Source: Tubiluchus corallicola (Eukaryota > Priapulida > Priapulimorpha > Priapulimorphida > Tubiluchidae). Taken from it: DNA of 64,000 bases. Made by a program: the position numbers and the translations under genes. The stretch spans positions 62,001-126,000 of the forward strand of contig JAQGDQ010000052.1 of assembly GCA_030141605.1 (NCBI GenBank), written 5' to 3'. This document shows, piece after piece, positions 1 through 13,200 of this stretch. The first letter of the stretch is position 1. Each line of letters opens with the position of its first letter. A model generated the notes under the pieces. That model did not search any database and was not told the origin of the DNA. It saw nothing but the letters and a program-made list of their open reading frames with translations.

Positions 1-1237
1 GGGAAAAATATTAGCCTGGTTCTAGACTTTATTATTGTCAATTGGTGGAAATAACACAGTATAGTATTGTTTATAGGAAGAAAGGCACAACGCTTACGTC
101 TATGAGTTGCTGAGTAAACCATTTTGTAATCAAGAAAATAAGCAGTTTAGTTTAGTTTATGGCTTTGCCAGTTAAGTAAAAGCAACTATTTGATTAACTT
201 TAAATAAGGACAAAACAAAATGTCTTCTTTTCTACTAAGTAAATGGGCTAGCGAGCTATGTGCCCTACATAGTTTCTCTCTTTAAAGCATTAGATACTTG
301 TTAATGTTAAGATGATATTAATGGGCTAATAATAATGATGTTATTGTAAAAAAACGTTTGTAAATTGTCAAGCAGTATTCATCATTATGATAAAGTTACT
401 TTTTTCCTAAAACAAATTTAGTTTTATGTTTTATTATGTCACAATTCTCGATAGAAATCGCCAGTGGCCTACTTGGGCTACCCACTACGACACTGCTTTT
501 TGACATATTTAGCACATGCGTTTTAGCGGAAGTCCTACTTCGGCTAGTGGCGTGCTCCGCACCTTACAAACGTGTCAGTTTTCTATATAACACCAATAAA
601 AATTACTAAAAATATAAATGAGTGATATCAGATCAGCTGTGCGTAATTTGTTACAGAAGTAATTATGAAAGCGAACACAACACGGTGGTTTCTTATAAAC
701 TCTGATTTGCAAGTTGTCAATACTGATGATTTTGTGTTAAAACCGTTCAACCTAAATTTCCCCGAGGGCTAACACTTCAGCTGAGCCTGTAGACATGCCT
801 GGAGAACTAGAGGGAGGACTCTATCACAATTCAGTTCCCCATCGATTTTTGCCGGGCACATTAAGTACAATAGTAATGTTTTATAAATAGGGATGGCTGC
901 TAGGTGATTAGCATGATCTCAATGCAATTATAATGAATTGTGTGTAGTTAAATAGTATAATAGTAAATAAACCTAATCTAAATCTGATAAGTATATGATG
1001 TGGTTGACTGGCTCATTGGGCACGTCAGCGACCTGAGTTAGGCTACTGTTGTCTGCAGTATGTTTTAATAAAGGATTGTTGTTTTACTACCAGACTGTGG
1101 AGGGAAATAAAAAATATTGTAGCATCCAGTCAGAAGCTTAACACTCTTTTTCACATTTGCCTCCATTAATTTATATTAACCTCCTCTGTTGCAATTACAG
1201 TCGAGGAACTATTTGTCTCAAAAGTTATATTTATATA

Positions 1238-1285
<48 letters not shown>

Positions 1286-2108
1286 GTAATTCTTTAAACT
1301 TGCATCCAGCCCACCTCTCGAATAAAATTTAATAGAAGCAGTCTGCTGTGTCAGACAACATGAAAGTCTCAAAAAAATCATCAGGGTGCATAATACTGAA
1401 AACAAGAATTGAGGAATTTAAAGATATGGTTAAACCTCTTCATACCGCCCAATTTGGGATTGCAAAAAAAGTCGGCATTGAGCAAGCTTGGCGTTATAAC
1501 TAGGTGCATTAATATTTATGCAAATATGAGACATGTTTTGCCAAAAATATTGGCGTTAAGAGAAGTTGGCATTATAACAAGGTTTGAGTGTAAATTAAAC
1601 TGAACGTTATTAATGCAAAGGCTACACAAATTATAATTATAATCTGATTATCATGAAAAACTTGCAGCATTTTTTAGAAATATTATCATGTTTACTTATC
1701 AATAATAATGATGATAATAATGAAAATGATGATGATGGTATTCAATAATAATTACTATACTTAGTTTACCTGAATAAACTTACATAGACACATTTCTAGA
1801 AACAAATGTAGCAATTTTTTATGCAGATTAAATTACATTTGTCATTATCTGGTATTTTCATGAGTAATAATAATATTTGAATGTTTTATATGATAACATT
1901 AACTCAAACACACTATACATTTTACTGAGAAAGCAGTGACCATGTATGAAGCTTAGGTAGGATAGGCATAAGTGTGGGATCCAGCATATGGAATACGCGA
2001 CTGCTCGGCAAAAATAGATGGGGATGCAGATTGAGATAATGTGCCGTAGAGGGTGCTGAAAGAAACTACCGATCATAGATTGCGAAACTTCAAACTTGAA
2101 CTTGTACC
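1..2108. other. Intergenic, no gene recognised
   Basis: AT-rich sequence with no open frame that looks conserved. It holds one long ACT microsatellite and short AAT/GAT-rich stretches near 1700-1760. The part next to position 2109 would carry the 5' UTR and promoter of the RWDD2-type gene, but I see no diagnostic promoter element. Confidence 0.5.
1238..1285. repeat. (ACT)n microsatellite
   Basis: Sixteen uninterrupted ACT trinucleotides. The serine-rich frame on the opposite strand is a by-product of this repeat and not a gene. Confidence 0.95.
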
Positions 2109-4003
2109 ATGTCAACAAATACAAGTGCCGAGACGATACATTTTCCAAAGCTGAGGGAAAATTTAGAATTGCAGTTAGCTGAAGTTGAAATGTTGAACAG
2201 TATGTTTCCCAGCTCTAGCGAATTTGGAATAATAGACACAAGTATTATTGACGAAATTCGTCAGGTCCTGGACAGTTCAAATTCTTGTCTGCAGTTTATT
2301 CCACCAAGTATTGAGTTCTACATTAAACAAGTTGTTACCGTGAATGATAAACAAGTATGTAAAACATAAAAATATGGCCCTTATCATGTTTCTTCTTATC
2401 CGTTGTAACTTACGATAATGATTTTTCTTTAAATAACAAAAATCATCAAACATTATATATACCTTATCATGCACATAAATATCCTTCTTACCTGTGCTCT
2501 TGAATGAACTCACATCAGTCAGAGACTTGCTGAATATATATAATTAATGAACATAATTTAATCGTTTATCTTGCAGTTCACAAAATATAGATTGAAACCA
2601 GAGCGACAGCCCCATATGATCAATGTCTAATCAACATTGCACTCATAATGTTACTAATTATAAACTTGACACTGCTTAGAGAGTTCACTATATTCACTAA
2701 AGAAAAGAGAGTTAAATAAGAAATTTACTATCCAGTTAGGTATAGCCTGAAAACACTAACTCATGCTAAACACCTTCATGGTCATTTTCACCGTGCATTT
2801 ATCTTTGTTAATCCAATATTATAATAAAGTTTTACTGGCTTAGATATCAGTTACAGAAGAATTCGCTTAATAGATACGTGGATAACAAATCCAGTCGCTT
2901 TTAGTGGGCACTATCACTGAAATGCAACTGTATAATGCTTTAACCCAGTAAAATCCGCTGTTTATTAAGTCCAAACTTTGCTTTGTAAATCTACCTTGCA
3001 TGCCCTGAAGGCAACCATATTGTGGCATAAGATCGCGAAGTTGTCCTGTGTTTTAACTTCAGCTAGATCAACATCTTTTTTTCTAAGCATGTTTTGCACT
3101 TTTCCCAATCAATTACTTGTCTTTAGCAATAAATATGAAAATGTGATAATGCACAAGCATCATTCAAGCAGACTAGATCTTACACTGAAGAGGAGATCTA
3201 ATTAGGCTAAACTAATATGCTGATTTTTTGCTGATAAACCATTTCGTACGACGATGTCATGGCATCATAGATACATATCTTTATTTCAGTTACTTTAATC
3301 ATGCAAATGCTAATAAATTATTATACTTTATTTGTAGGAAACACTTGAGCTAATGTGTGATTTGCCACACAACTATCCATTGGATGCTGTAGCCGAGTTA
3401 TATGTGCGCTGTCCTTCACTCACTAAGTATAATCATACCAAGTTGAATTCAGATCTCCGGGCTTATATATCCGAAAATTGTGTGGAACAATTATGTATAT
3501 GCGAAGCTGCACAGTGGATCAGAGAATATGCAGCAAAATACTTCATTCCGAGTTCTCCAAAATCTAAATCTAAGTCCTTTGCTGGGCCATGGAAGTTCAA
3601 AAGATTGTGGGTGTACAGCCATCATATTTACAGCAAAGTAAAAAGACGCAATATGCTGGACTTGGCTAGTGAGCTAAGATTAACTGGTTTTACTCTACCC
3701 GGAAAGCCTGGTATAATTTGCGTTGAAGGCGATGCGGATGATGTTGATGCTTTTTGGAATGCTGTAAAACACTGGACTTGGAAGCGAATTTCGTTAAAAC
3801 ATGAAGAGTTAGCTGAAAGGGAAAATTATGAGGATTTCATGCAATTGAGAAAGTTTGATAATTTTGAGGAAAAGGCATTTGGTGTTAGAAAACTGTACGG
3901 CAGAGAGTACACTCAGGACTGGGGGATGTTCTCTAAATTTTTAGAAGATCTTGGTCTAGCATTTATATTTAAAGAATATTTTGGTGTAGAGGGCAAAACA
4001 TAG
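2109..4003 (+). CDS. RWDD2: RWD domain-containing protein 2-like (RWDD2)
   Basis: Two exons, 2109-2354 and 3338-4003, join in phase 0 with a GTATGT donor and a TTTGTAG acceptor to give 303 codons, close to the roughly 290-320 of vertebrate RWDD2A/B. The first part is an RWD fold: an N-terminal LQLAEVEMLNSMFP helix, then LCDLPHNYP-type residues just after the splice. The C-terminal half is the DUF1115 domain, seen in the motifs LWVYSHHIYSK, LTGFTLPGKPGIICVEG and the W-rich stretch after it. RWDD2 proteins have no settled biochemical role; RWD domains generally mediate protein contacts, for example with ubiquitin or SUMO conjugating enzymes. The start ATG is the first in frame and precedes the conserved helix. 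The gene converges on a minus-strand gene about 135 bp beyond its stop. No canonical AATAAA is seen near the 3' end. Confidence 0.9.
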
Positions 4004-4136
4004 TATTTGAAGACTTAAATTGCCTCAGTTTGAATACAGATTAATCATTGCTATTGTACTGCTATTGAAATGTCTCTTCATATAAATTTCTACATCATTG
4101 CTTTAGTGAAAAGCAATGTGTAACATCTGCAAAGCT

Positions 4137-5114
4137 TTATTTAGTAAATTTGGTTAATGGAGTGGCATTTTGCAAATACCTCCAAGGTCCGTATGCAGTG
4201 TTTGACAAGGTTCCTATGTAGTGTTTGAAGTGTATCAGATAACTCTAACGCATTTGCATATGCGTTTACCACTCTTTCTTTCGCTTTTACAAAGTGATGT
4301 TGAAAGTAAATATTTACCTGTATTATCTCTGTAAAGTTCATTCGTAGTTTCTCTTTTTCTTCGCATGTGTTGTTTGCTAAATGGCTTGCTTTTGAAAGTT
4401 AATTGATCAATCGAAACTTGTTGTTCCTCCTCAAAGATTCCCAATTTATTGGCTTTCCTGTACAAATGTAAGCTTTCTTGCATGGTTGATTCCACATCCA
4501 AAGCAAACTTATCCAGCAAGTGTTGATCTAGATACCAGAACAATTTTAATTTATGCTACCAAAATCGAAAAAAATGTTGCTATGATATGAAAGAGATATA
4601 GATTTAACTTTTTTAATTTTTGGAATACTTTTGTACATGATGCCAAAATTAACTTCATGTGTACTACCTACATTATTATCTACAGCCTTTATGTCTTTAG
4701 TCCATAATACAACAAAAACTGAGATTTAAAGTCAAGTTATTCATCTATATGTATACAGGAAAATTTAAATGCAAAACATATTATTCAAATCAGGCAGAGA
4801 AATGACTTTCTTGTTCAATATAAATAATGTGGCGCATGAAGAATTCGAGTAAAACATAGTGTACATACTATAGTTAGGCTGTTAGGTTTATGATCAAAGT
4901 AGGCAGTTGTAACGTTAGTTCCTGTTCTTGTTTTTGTGACATTTAGTTGTGACTGAAATACTGCAAATGACTTGTGTTCAGTGTTGAAAATGATTTTAAT
5001 ATGGCACACTTAAAATAGTCCCGATTTAAATGAAAAATAGCTTTTTAATCAAAATATAAGCAAAATACACTTACCAGTTTCTTTGCTGTGCCTTCCACTA
5101 AACAAATCAGACAT
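4137..5114 (-). CDS. Small helical protein, unknown family
   Basis: A likely minus-strand gene read from 5114 downwards. Exon 1 (5114-5075) encodes MSDLFSGRHSKET and ends at a GTAAGTG donor. Exon 2 starts at 4527 after a TATCTAG acceptor, the phases agree (G plus AT gives Asp), and it continues with a charged helical stretch (DQHLLDKFALDVESTMQES). A donor at 4318/4317 (CAG|GTAAAT) ends exon 2 in phase 1. The end is unclear: an acceptor at 4214/4213 gives a 25-residue tail ending at a TAA at 4139-4137, inside an AATAAA signal (4141-4136). Alternatively another frame (4390-4141) is open and heptad-like, ending at a TAA at 4143-4141. I do not recognise the family; it resembles small coiled-coil subunits in general character only. 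It may also be a decayed gene with a frameshift. Confidence 0.4.
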
Positions 5115-5488
5115 GAAGGAACTGAAAGAGGCATCACAATGCCTTGAAACCATGAGAGTGAAAACCACCAAGAATGCTCCATGTCTAGAAATATAATTAC
5201 AGTAGGTCTTGAAATTTAAGTGTGTTACTATTTTTGTAATTATTTATAGCATTAAATACGTTTATATACTGTTTGCTATGTTTTTGGTTGTCTGTGAATT
5301 TGTTTCATTTTCTTGCAGGTCTATGATAATTTAATATATAGGTAAATAGTTCAAAACGACTGAAGTTTACTTCAGACAAATATGTAGTCTAATCTTGACA
5401 GTTTATACAAGTTCTCTTACCGGCCATAATTTTGCAGTTTTGCGTGAAAATATGTGGATCGTGCATTAATTTTTGTTAAACTAAAACG

Positions 5489-5556
5489 GACTGACCCTGG
5501 ATTTGAACTAATGCAATGACGATTTGGCCAGGCAGCTCATCAACCAAACCAGCATT
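5489..5556 (-). other. tRNA-like relic (pseudogene or SINE head)
   Basis: On the minus strand an A-box-like TGGTTTGGTTGATGAGC (about 5551-5535) is followed at suitable distance by a B-box-like GTTCAAATCC (5508-5499). The stems pair poorly, so I do not call a functional tRNA. Confidence 0.3.
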
Positions 5557-6150
5557 TTGTAAGTGTTAGTTTACTACAGTTTCAAATTCAGGTTCAATCC
5601 CAATTTCTTCCCATAATTTCTTACTTTCCATCAGATTTACGTTTCAAAAGCCTATATAGTAGTAATCTACAATGTCTTATCACTCCTACGTAAGAGTAAT
5701 ATGCCAAATCACAAAGTGCCTTATGTAGCAGTAGCCTGGCATGTCTTTATATAATTAGTTTTTGTCACAAAATATGCTATCTCCTTTCCTTAAAGTTTGA
5801 ATGACCCCAAAAAAGCAAAAATTTAGCAGAATTAAACTTTTTGTGTGCAAATATTTTCAAAAGCATCAGAAAGAATAATTGCAAGACTTGTTTTCACGTA
5901 AATACACACAAGTGAAGTTGTTTGTGTCACGTTGTAAAAATGTAATTGATGTTTGCCATTGACCATCTCGTAACTCGCATTGACAAAGCTACCAACAGAT
6001 TCATGATCATCATCTTGTTCTGTACTTTAGTCTTTTTTTATGATACATGAACTCGTTATTGTTGCTAAGTTCCTGCTGAACTGCCTAACCCATTTGACAA
6101 GAAAAACTAATGATAGTGATAGCGTAAAGAAGACAACAAGAAAACAATAA

Positions 6151-6301
6151 ATTAGGGGAAGGAGTTTACAATTCCCCACACTATTTAAATACCGTAAGCT
6201 CAACCCAATCCTAACTCTAACCCCAACTCTAATCCTAGTCTAATGCGCTTCACGAGGTTCTATAATTTTGTTGTGTGGGGAATTGGAAAGTTTAGCCTAA
6301 T
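6151..6301. mobile_element. Short MITE with telomere-like centre
   Basis: The ends form an imperfect inverted repeat whose best part is AATTCCCCACAC near 6170-6182 against GTGTGGGGAATT near 6274-6286. TTA/TAA trinucleotides sit at the outer edges. The interior carries degenerate CCTAACTCTAACCCCAACTC-type units, resembling decayed telomere repeats. Confidence 0.45.
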
Positions 6302-6486
6302 AATGCAAAAAAAGGGTATTGTTGCGCAAGAATTTTTATGTCATGTATTCTTAATAGCAGTTATTATAACTACAGTACAAAATCAAATGCAAATGTTTAA
6401 AAAAACTTAAGTATCATTTCTAAAACCCAACCATCAAGTCTGCTTCAGAATGCTCAAAAATAGGCACAAACACAAAAAATGCGTTT

Positions 6487-6650
6487 CTCCCACAGCCCGT
6501 AGCTGAGCGGCGGGGAAGCTACCATGGCTCCTCCGGGCACCGCATCCGCCTTTCTGTTTGGTCACATTTGCATCCCTTCCCTTCAAAAATCCCCTGAATG
6601 ATGAGGCCCCGCAGATGGAGTCACTTTCTAACTCATCCAGACTGGTCTTG
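6487..6650. repeat. GC-rich block, probable dispersed repeat
   Basis: The segment with GCTGAGCGGCGGGG and CTCCTCCGGGCACC stands far above the local base composition and has no open frame with recognisable motifs. It is most likely a piece of a repeat, but I see no second full copy in the window. Confidence 0.25.
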
Positions 6651-8879
6651 AATATTTTTTACTCCTGATATATTTTAGCAACTTGCAAATTCTTTAAATA
6701 AAATAGAATAGCTATCTCTTGTTTGTCAATACAAATATTCTCTAAGAAATACAACTATTTTACTATTTATTGCAAACCAAATTAGCGCATATTTCGGTGC
6801 AGCCATAGTGAAAAACCGTTTTTTACCAAATGTTACCAAAGCTTGGGGGCAGCAGAGGGACCCAAGGCTACCTACAATACTAGCCTATAGGGTAATCCAG
6901 TCCTCCCGAAGCCCTAAAATCTTGTAAGCTGCACACAGGTGACAAAATGATTGCTTTTCGTTGCACTAATCTGGTTTTGTATGAAGCAAGTTATACTGAG
7001 CGAGCACACAAGCAGGACTAGTTTATGTGAGAAAATATTAAGAACGTTTCACACAACGCACACTAGACAAAATCTGTCTGCAACAATTTGTCTCATAAAG
7101 ATTTTTGCTTGTGTAAGTGCGCACTTGAAATTCTGTTTTACTGAATTACATGACTATTTTACATATTTTTTATTAAAACACGTTTAGCCTTCTGACTGAA
7201 GCATACTTCTCCTGCTCCACCCGTGTGCAGGTTCAGTGCAATAATTTGCATCAGACATGTTATCTTATAAAACTGATAATTGTTGTTACCTATGATTCAG
7301 GTTGCTTCATCCAAAAGACTTTGATGCAGGCAGATTTTTTGTCGTGTGCAACTAGTATTTAATAAAAATATTTAAAAATTTGTGCGAGAGAACAGTGGAG
7401 AAACAGCGTTTATCGAGCGGCGTACACGCAATTGTTGCACACGCATTTTGTCTCGTGTGCGACGGATATTACTGATCGTTGCCAGTGTCTTTCTCAAGCA
7501 GTTACTGTTTACATTACTTGGGAGTCTACGAAAACTCTAGATATTAAACGTCCAATAAGCGAAAATACCAAGGCGACCGCTTTCAAAACCATAAACGAGT
7601 ATTTCTATTCCGATGTGTAAACGTTTAGGAACAGCGTATAAGGCCTAATATGAATAATACGTACATAATAAGAAATCTAGAGCAACATAAGCATTTAGTA
7701 ATAATAATTGTATTGATTTTTATTATTTTACCTGTGTAACTGCATAACACTTTTAAACCAATAAATGAACACCTAGATTACTAACTGTACAACACAGTAA
7801 CAAATGTTTCAGTACTGTTAAGCCAACAAATGCGTCACTAACTTACGAAGCAAACTGCAAATTTTGTACAGTCTACACTGCCCGGCAGTATATGAAGTGA
7901 AGCTGCAGGGCTTTTTTAGGCAATACCATTTAATACAGTAGGTGTAAGGTATCTATACCTATGTGCCCATGTTTCAACAACAGAAAGGAATGGTCTGTCT
8001 AACTATATATTTTATGGACGAGGTGCCTTCATTTGTAGTCCCGATACACATACCACATTCCTTTTATGCAAGGGCATTTGACCATATTTCGTCCATAGTT
8101 TCAAAAAGGGGTACTTTGTAAACGTTTAATTTACAATGAAAATATTTTGTAGCAAAAAGGTGTTTGTGCTGTTAATACAAAACCGTTCATGTCTTTGTTT
8201 TTGCAACAATCTACACGAATAAAGGGAATTTTAGACGACTAGCTCATTTAAAATGCTTTTATTGATGTAATTTCATTGTGGTACGCAGCATCAAAAGGGT
8301 GTATTGCGTACATGGCATGACGGTCATTGTGTAATATGATGCACGCACGGTATAACGTTATAATTGGTCTGGAAGACTTGCAACCAAAGGTACCAACGTC
8401 TTTGTTCGTCTCTTACGAACAACAAGAAAAAACTTCTCAGTTACGAAGAACAATAATAAAAATAGCAATGAATTAAGCCACTAATTATATCTTACTGCAA
8501 CTTTGAGCGCCTAACAAAAGCTCTGTAAAAATGCAGCAAATTAGAAGCTACGAACGGAACCGTAGTAGACTCATCTATTAGATCAATGATCAATTATAAT
8601 GCTGGAATATTTTTTCAGTATTTGTTTGCCAGTCAACCTTCTATTGGTACATTACTTTAGATCATGGTTAAGGTCAAACATGCATATCTAGAAAACACAG
8701 GCGCAGAAACGACAACAGCTGCACAGCTGTGGTAATTTAGAGTTAGCTGATATCATAATAGAGGCATTATATAGTGGCTTATCCTCCTTTTTGGATCCAG
8801 AATTCGAAAAATTTTAACTGTGTTACATGAGCAAGTTGTCTTACTAAATATCAGGCGTAATCTGTGTAGATGCTAGTTA

Positions 8880-9190
8880 AGTGACTGGTGACTATTATTT
8901 TTGGGTGATGACCTGCAATGACATTGAGGTGGCAGGTCAGGGATAGGAATTTAATGATCCGCGAATTTAATGATCATATCGATATAAGTAATTACAGTAA
9001 CTCTGCCCCTATTTACTACCAAATATTTTACAATTGACAAAAATATTTTATTCCTTCCCCGGAAGGGAGGTTTCAGGATTTGAACAATTGTCAAAGAGAT
9101 ATGTTTTGTACTGCAATATTCTGCAAAATGTAAAGTGTAAATGTTAGCTGATGGGTGATAACTTTTTGGCAATGACCTATTATAAGTGAC
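8880..9190. repeat. Dispersed repeat shared with 46.7 kb
   Basis: The run containing AAAATGTAAAGTGTAAATG and GATGGGTGATAACTTTTTGG recurs in similar form near 46738-46800 (AAAATGTCAAGTGTAAAT, GATGGGTGGCAACTTTTGGG). Both copies contain TTCC/GGAAGGGAGG-type motifs. Edges and family are not resolved. Confidence 0.35.
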
Positions 9191-9231
9191 CTATACTTGT
9201 GTTGAGCGGAACGTTGTCAAACATTCAAATA

Positions 9232-9475
9232 CATTGTACATGATATGATTCAATTAAATTTCAAAAAATGTTCAGTGGTTGTGAACAAATATATATATAC
9301 CTGTAATATACCTTCTATACCTGCAATACGACACCCATCGGTTAATAGAAAACGTATCGGTCCCAAAGTGAGTCTATTAGGCGGCGTATATATATATATA
9401 TATGGTTTGCGCATCATCGCCATTTTCACATCCACGCAAAATTTTTTGAAATTTTAATTGACTATCATGTACAAT
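9232..9475. mobile_element. MITE enclosing a Tigger-like right end
   Basis: Arms at 9232-9267 (CATTGTACATGATA, then TTTCAAAAAAT) and 9440-9475 are inverted copies of each other with a few gaps. Inside, about 9316-9388 matches the right end of the pogo/Tigger-like elements at 30.1 and 51.9 kb (ACCCATCGGTTAATAGA, CGGTCCCAAAGTGAGTCT). A short TA run replaces the last bases. Confidence 0.5.
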
Positions 9476-9649
9476 GGATATAATAAATACATATAAAAAC
9501 ATGGAGAGGGCAACGAGTAATAGCCCAGATCAATTTATTTTATTATTATTATTATCAAAGGATTACGAAATCAATAGCAAATTTATTATGCCGTCGGTAT
9601 TTAGTGTGGAAGATCGGTACGATCAGGCAGTGATATAAGATAAAAACTG

Positions 9650-9815
9650 AATGACCTGGAAGTTCACCAGACCTCAACTACATGGATACATTGGAGCTAT
9701 CATAAAAAACAGAGTGAGGGCTAAGATGTCCAAGAACCTTGCCAAGAACATGCACGATCTTTAAGAGACAAGCTTATAGTGTGAGACAACTGCAAGATGT
9801 ATTGAAGATCATGAA
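9650..9815 (+). pseudogene. Tc1/mariner transposase C-terminal relic
   Basis: Frame-broken translation gives PGSSPDLNYMDTL followed after a frameshift by GAIIKNRVRAKMSKNLAK. This corresponds to the conserved SPDLNPIE(N/H)LW box and the following helix of Tc1/mariner transposases. The catalytic Asp in SPDLN survives, but the rest of the gene is absent or unrecognisable and no terminal repeats are seen. Confidence 0.6.
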
Positions 9816-10226
9816 TTCGAGACTTCTTATCATGATCTCTCTGTGTCTCCAATCATACGTTTTAAAATTTTAAAATAACATGTAGGCTGCACAAAATGCA
9901 GGAGGCTTTCACACCTACATATTGAGGGCACGATATATCTCCGTTCATTTTGCGATACATTTATATAATTGTTCTGTACCATACGGTTGATCGTTGGTTT
10001 TGTACCCCTAGCAGAAAGTTGTGCGGCCATATACGTGATTGCAAAACTCGTGATTAAGTGATTTTGTTTAAAATTTCATAAGCAATTTTTAACACATCGC
10101 CTCCTGCAGTGTCTAGTTAGTACAGTTGTTTAATTTTGCAATGTGTCATGCGAGGTGCGCGTGGAAGAACTGAAACAACGCTGTACCCATCGAATACAGA
10201 CTTTGCACTTTACAGTTGATAATGTC

Positions 10227-13200
10227 ATGGCGGCCCCTATTCCTGATCATTTTCACGTGTCTAGAGATGCTGGATTTGCTATAGATAATCCACTTGTAGG
10301 TATTTTATAAATAATATGGTCTTGTGATTTATTTGATGTGTAGAGTCGGTATTGTGTAATAATAGTAATTTTTATTTTCCTCCATAAATATACAAAGATT
10401 TGACAATAAAATACACAAAAATACAAACGAACATAGGAAAAAGGGTGGCGAAAAACCAAATGTTATCGAGTCAACCACCCTTCTCAAAATTGATTTTTTT
10501 CAACAATGAAAAGTAGCTGTGTATTATTCATCCTGTTCTGAGAAACCTTTGTTTTGTGAACATTGTATTCAGAATAATTTCCCTTTTAATCACTTTAAAG
10601 GAAGATAGGGTGATTTTTCATATAGTACCTCATTTTCAAGTCCGATAAAAAGCATATATTTTAACACGATTAATACTGAAAAAGCGTTTCTAATAATTAA
10701 ATAATACTTTTTTAATGGATTAAAAACTTAATTAATGGTAGGCGAGCCAAACTATTGATGACATCACAAACTAACATAATTTTCTAAAGTAAAAATATTC
10801 CACGAGCGTGTTGCATGTGTTTGCAAAAGTGAAAATTGGAGTACAGTGCTACTGTAAGATATTCAGTGTGTTGTTCTATAACTAGGCATGTTTTAAGGTA
10901 AAAATACAAAGTTCAAAGTTATTGCTGTGTTCCAGCTGCGCATGAGCTGTCGAACGTGTGCATTTCATCACAAACTAATTTTTTCATCATCAGAACTGAG
11001 AGGTACCTGTTTTTGTGCAATGCATTTCCGAAATGCAGGTGCTAGCGCCCGTCTAACTAACAAATGGCAAAATGCATGTAACAACGAAGAACTAGTGGTG
11101 CGAATGCAAAATTGTGTTTGTATGGTAATAATTCTTTGACATAAGTCATTTTTTGAAAAAATAGCATGTTTTCTTTCAATATTTTAAAGAGTCGATGGTT
11201 TCGACCTACAGTTTAAACGTGGGTCTAGTTTTATTTTAATGATGACATGGAATTTTTATTTGCACTGGAAGTCCTAATTATCCCACAAACTATTAACATA
11301 CATGAGTTAAATCAATTATATTTTAACCACTTCGCTTACAATGATAAAATATTTTCATCCTTACATGCTGAAATTGATATAGATTCAAATTTTTTTACTA
11401 AGGTCTTAGACCTGTGCAATGTTCTTGACATCTCTACTAGTGATAAAGTCGTAATGTTCTATGCGCACATGCCAGAAGGAGATAGGCCTATTTTGATACC
11501 AAAATCTTCTCCAATACTGATCCAACCTGACCTTGAATATATTAAGTGATAGGGCAGTGACAACATGATCTGATAATGAATTCCACAGATTGACATCCTC
11601 AGTGAGGAATAATGTAGTCTAACAGATAACCTACAGTATGGTTTCTTCAATTTCTTGCTATGTCCTCTAGTCCTACTCATGCCATCAAGGGCAAAGGGAA
11701 CTGGGATGTTGCACGTACCCTAGATAAACTTGTACTATTTTAGAATATCATGTCTTGAACTTGTAGCATTCTAGCATATCATCTCTTGCTCTTCTATAAT
11801 GTAAAGATGGTAATACAATTGCTCATTTGAAACTAGTTGCTAGTTTAATTGTGTACTTACCTATGATGCCGGGTACAGATAAAGATTCAAACTTTCCTCT
11901 ATTTTCTCTATTATACCATAACTGCAGAAGTATTTAAAAAAACTGTGATCATATTACTGATTTCCTACATTTGCTAAATAGAAATTTCTCAGTTTTAGTA
12001 TTTACTGAAACCTGGCTAAAACCTTACATCTAACCAGTTCAATGTACAAAACTATACATGCTATAATAAAATCAGGGAATCAAAAATCACTATATATACA
12101 AAGTAATCTTCATAGTAAACTACGCACTGATCTTAGTTCCTCTGTAGCTGACATACACGAGTCACTGTTTGCTGAAATTTTTCAAAAAGGTACAAAAAAC
12201 ATTATCTTGTGTGTAGTTTATAGAATAACCTGTAATGTAAAAACCTTTCAAGACTCCCTAAACAATGTACTATCTAAAATTGTAAAAGTAAAAACAAACT
12301 AGTTTATATTTGTGGTGATTTCAATCTGAATCTTTTAAACATTGATCTACATCATTCGCCTACATCATTGATTCACATCATTCATCACAGAATACTGTGC
12401 TATTTGTATTAGTAAATAACATAGCTTGGAGTGTTGATCTAGACTGCATGTTTGTAAAGACATTGCAGACATTACAAAAGAAAAAAATGCTTTGCTGTAA
12501 CTTTTGCAACATTTTGATTTTTGATTTGGCATTGTAAGCATTGCAGTGGTCCTGCAAAAACTTGCAACCTTGTTTTCAAATTCCGTAAGGCTTGACGCTA
12601 TGATGTCACTAACTCAATATTTATAAATACATAGCCACAGCAAGGTAAAATACGAATAGTCTGTAATGAATTGACCTGGTAAATCCAGTATCTGTTCGTC
12701 AGAGAGTAATAGCAAGTTTCTCTATTGAATTTTTACAGACTCGTCTACCCGACTATTTTCAACCATGGATGGAATTAGCTGAAAATTGCGAGGCACTGTT
12801 GGAGTCTCGGACAATGCGGGCTAAAATCGATGCAGTATTATTATTATTATGTTTATATATGATTTGAAATTGCAAGTACATACACATTAAATGTGTGCTT
12901 GCATAGGAAAATCGTCCAAAGTTGGGAATTAAGCTTATCCTGAATTTCATGAGGATCATTTTGATACCAAGCTCATCGCTCTTCCTAAGCTGAGATAATA
13001 CACGTTGAAGTTGAAGTGCTGGCTATGCACTGATAAATATAATCTTGAGAAAACTGCTGTTAAAGTTGGCCTTTGTTTTTTGTCGCGTCTGTACAAAACA
13101 CTTAGCAACCATATGAAAGTGTGGATTTTACAAGAGCAATGGATTTTACAAGAGCAAATTGAAGTTACGTTTAAATCCAGTAGATGGCTCTTCCTGACGA

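Larger units (their letters stand above)
5200..10226. other. Intergenic stretch with transposon relics
   Basis: No convincing gene. Contents I can support are listed separately: a tRNA-like relic, a MITE with a telomere-like centre, a GC-rich block, a second MITE near 9.3 kb and a Tc1/mariner fragment. The remaining short open frames show no conserved motif. A repeat unit near 8880-9190 resembles one at 46.7 kb. Confidence 0.5.

Noticed and set aside
700-900. Possible exon with a short frame starting MPGELEGG after a CCTGTAG acceptor-like site
   Set aside because: No conserved motif, no partner exon and stops nearby; left out as a gene.
1166-1405. Serine-rich minus-strand open frame
   Set aside because: It is the translation of the ACT microsatellite.
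7432-7620. 62-codon open frame near GTGTGC-rich sequence
   Set aside because: No recognisable domain and no splice partner; the GTGTGC/GCACAC motifs recur at 7056, 7337 and 7438 but no element edges could be defined.
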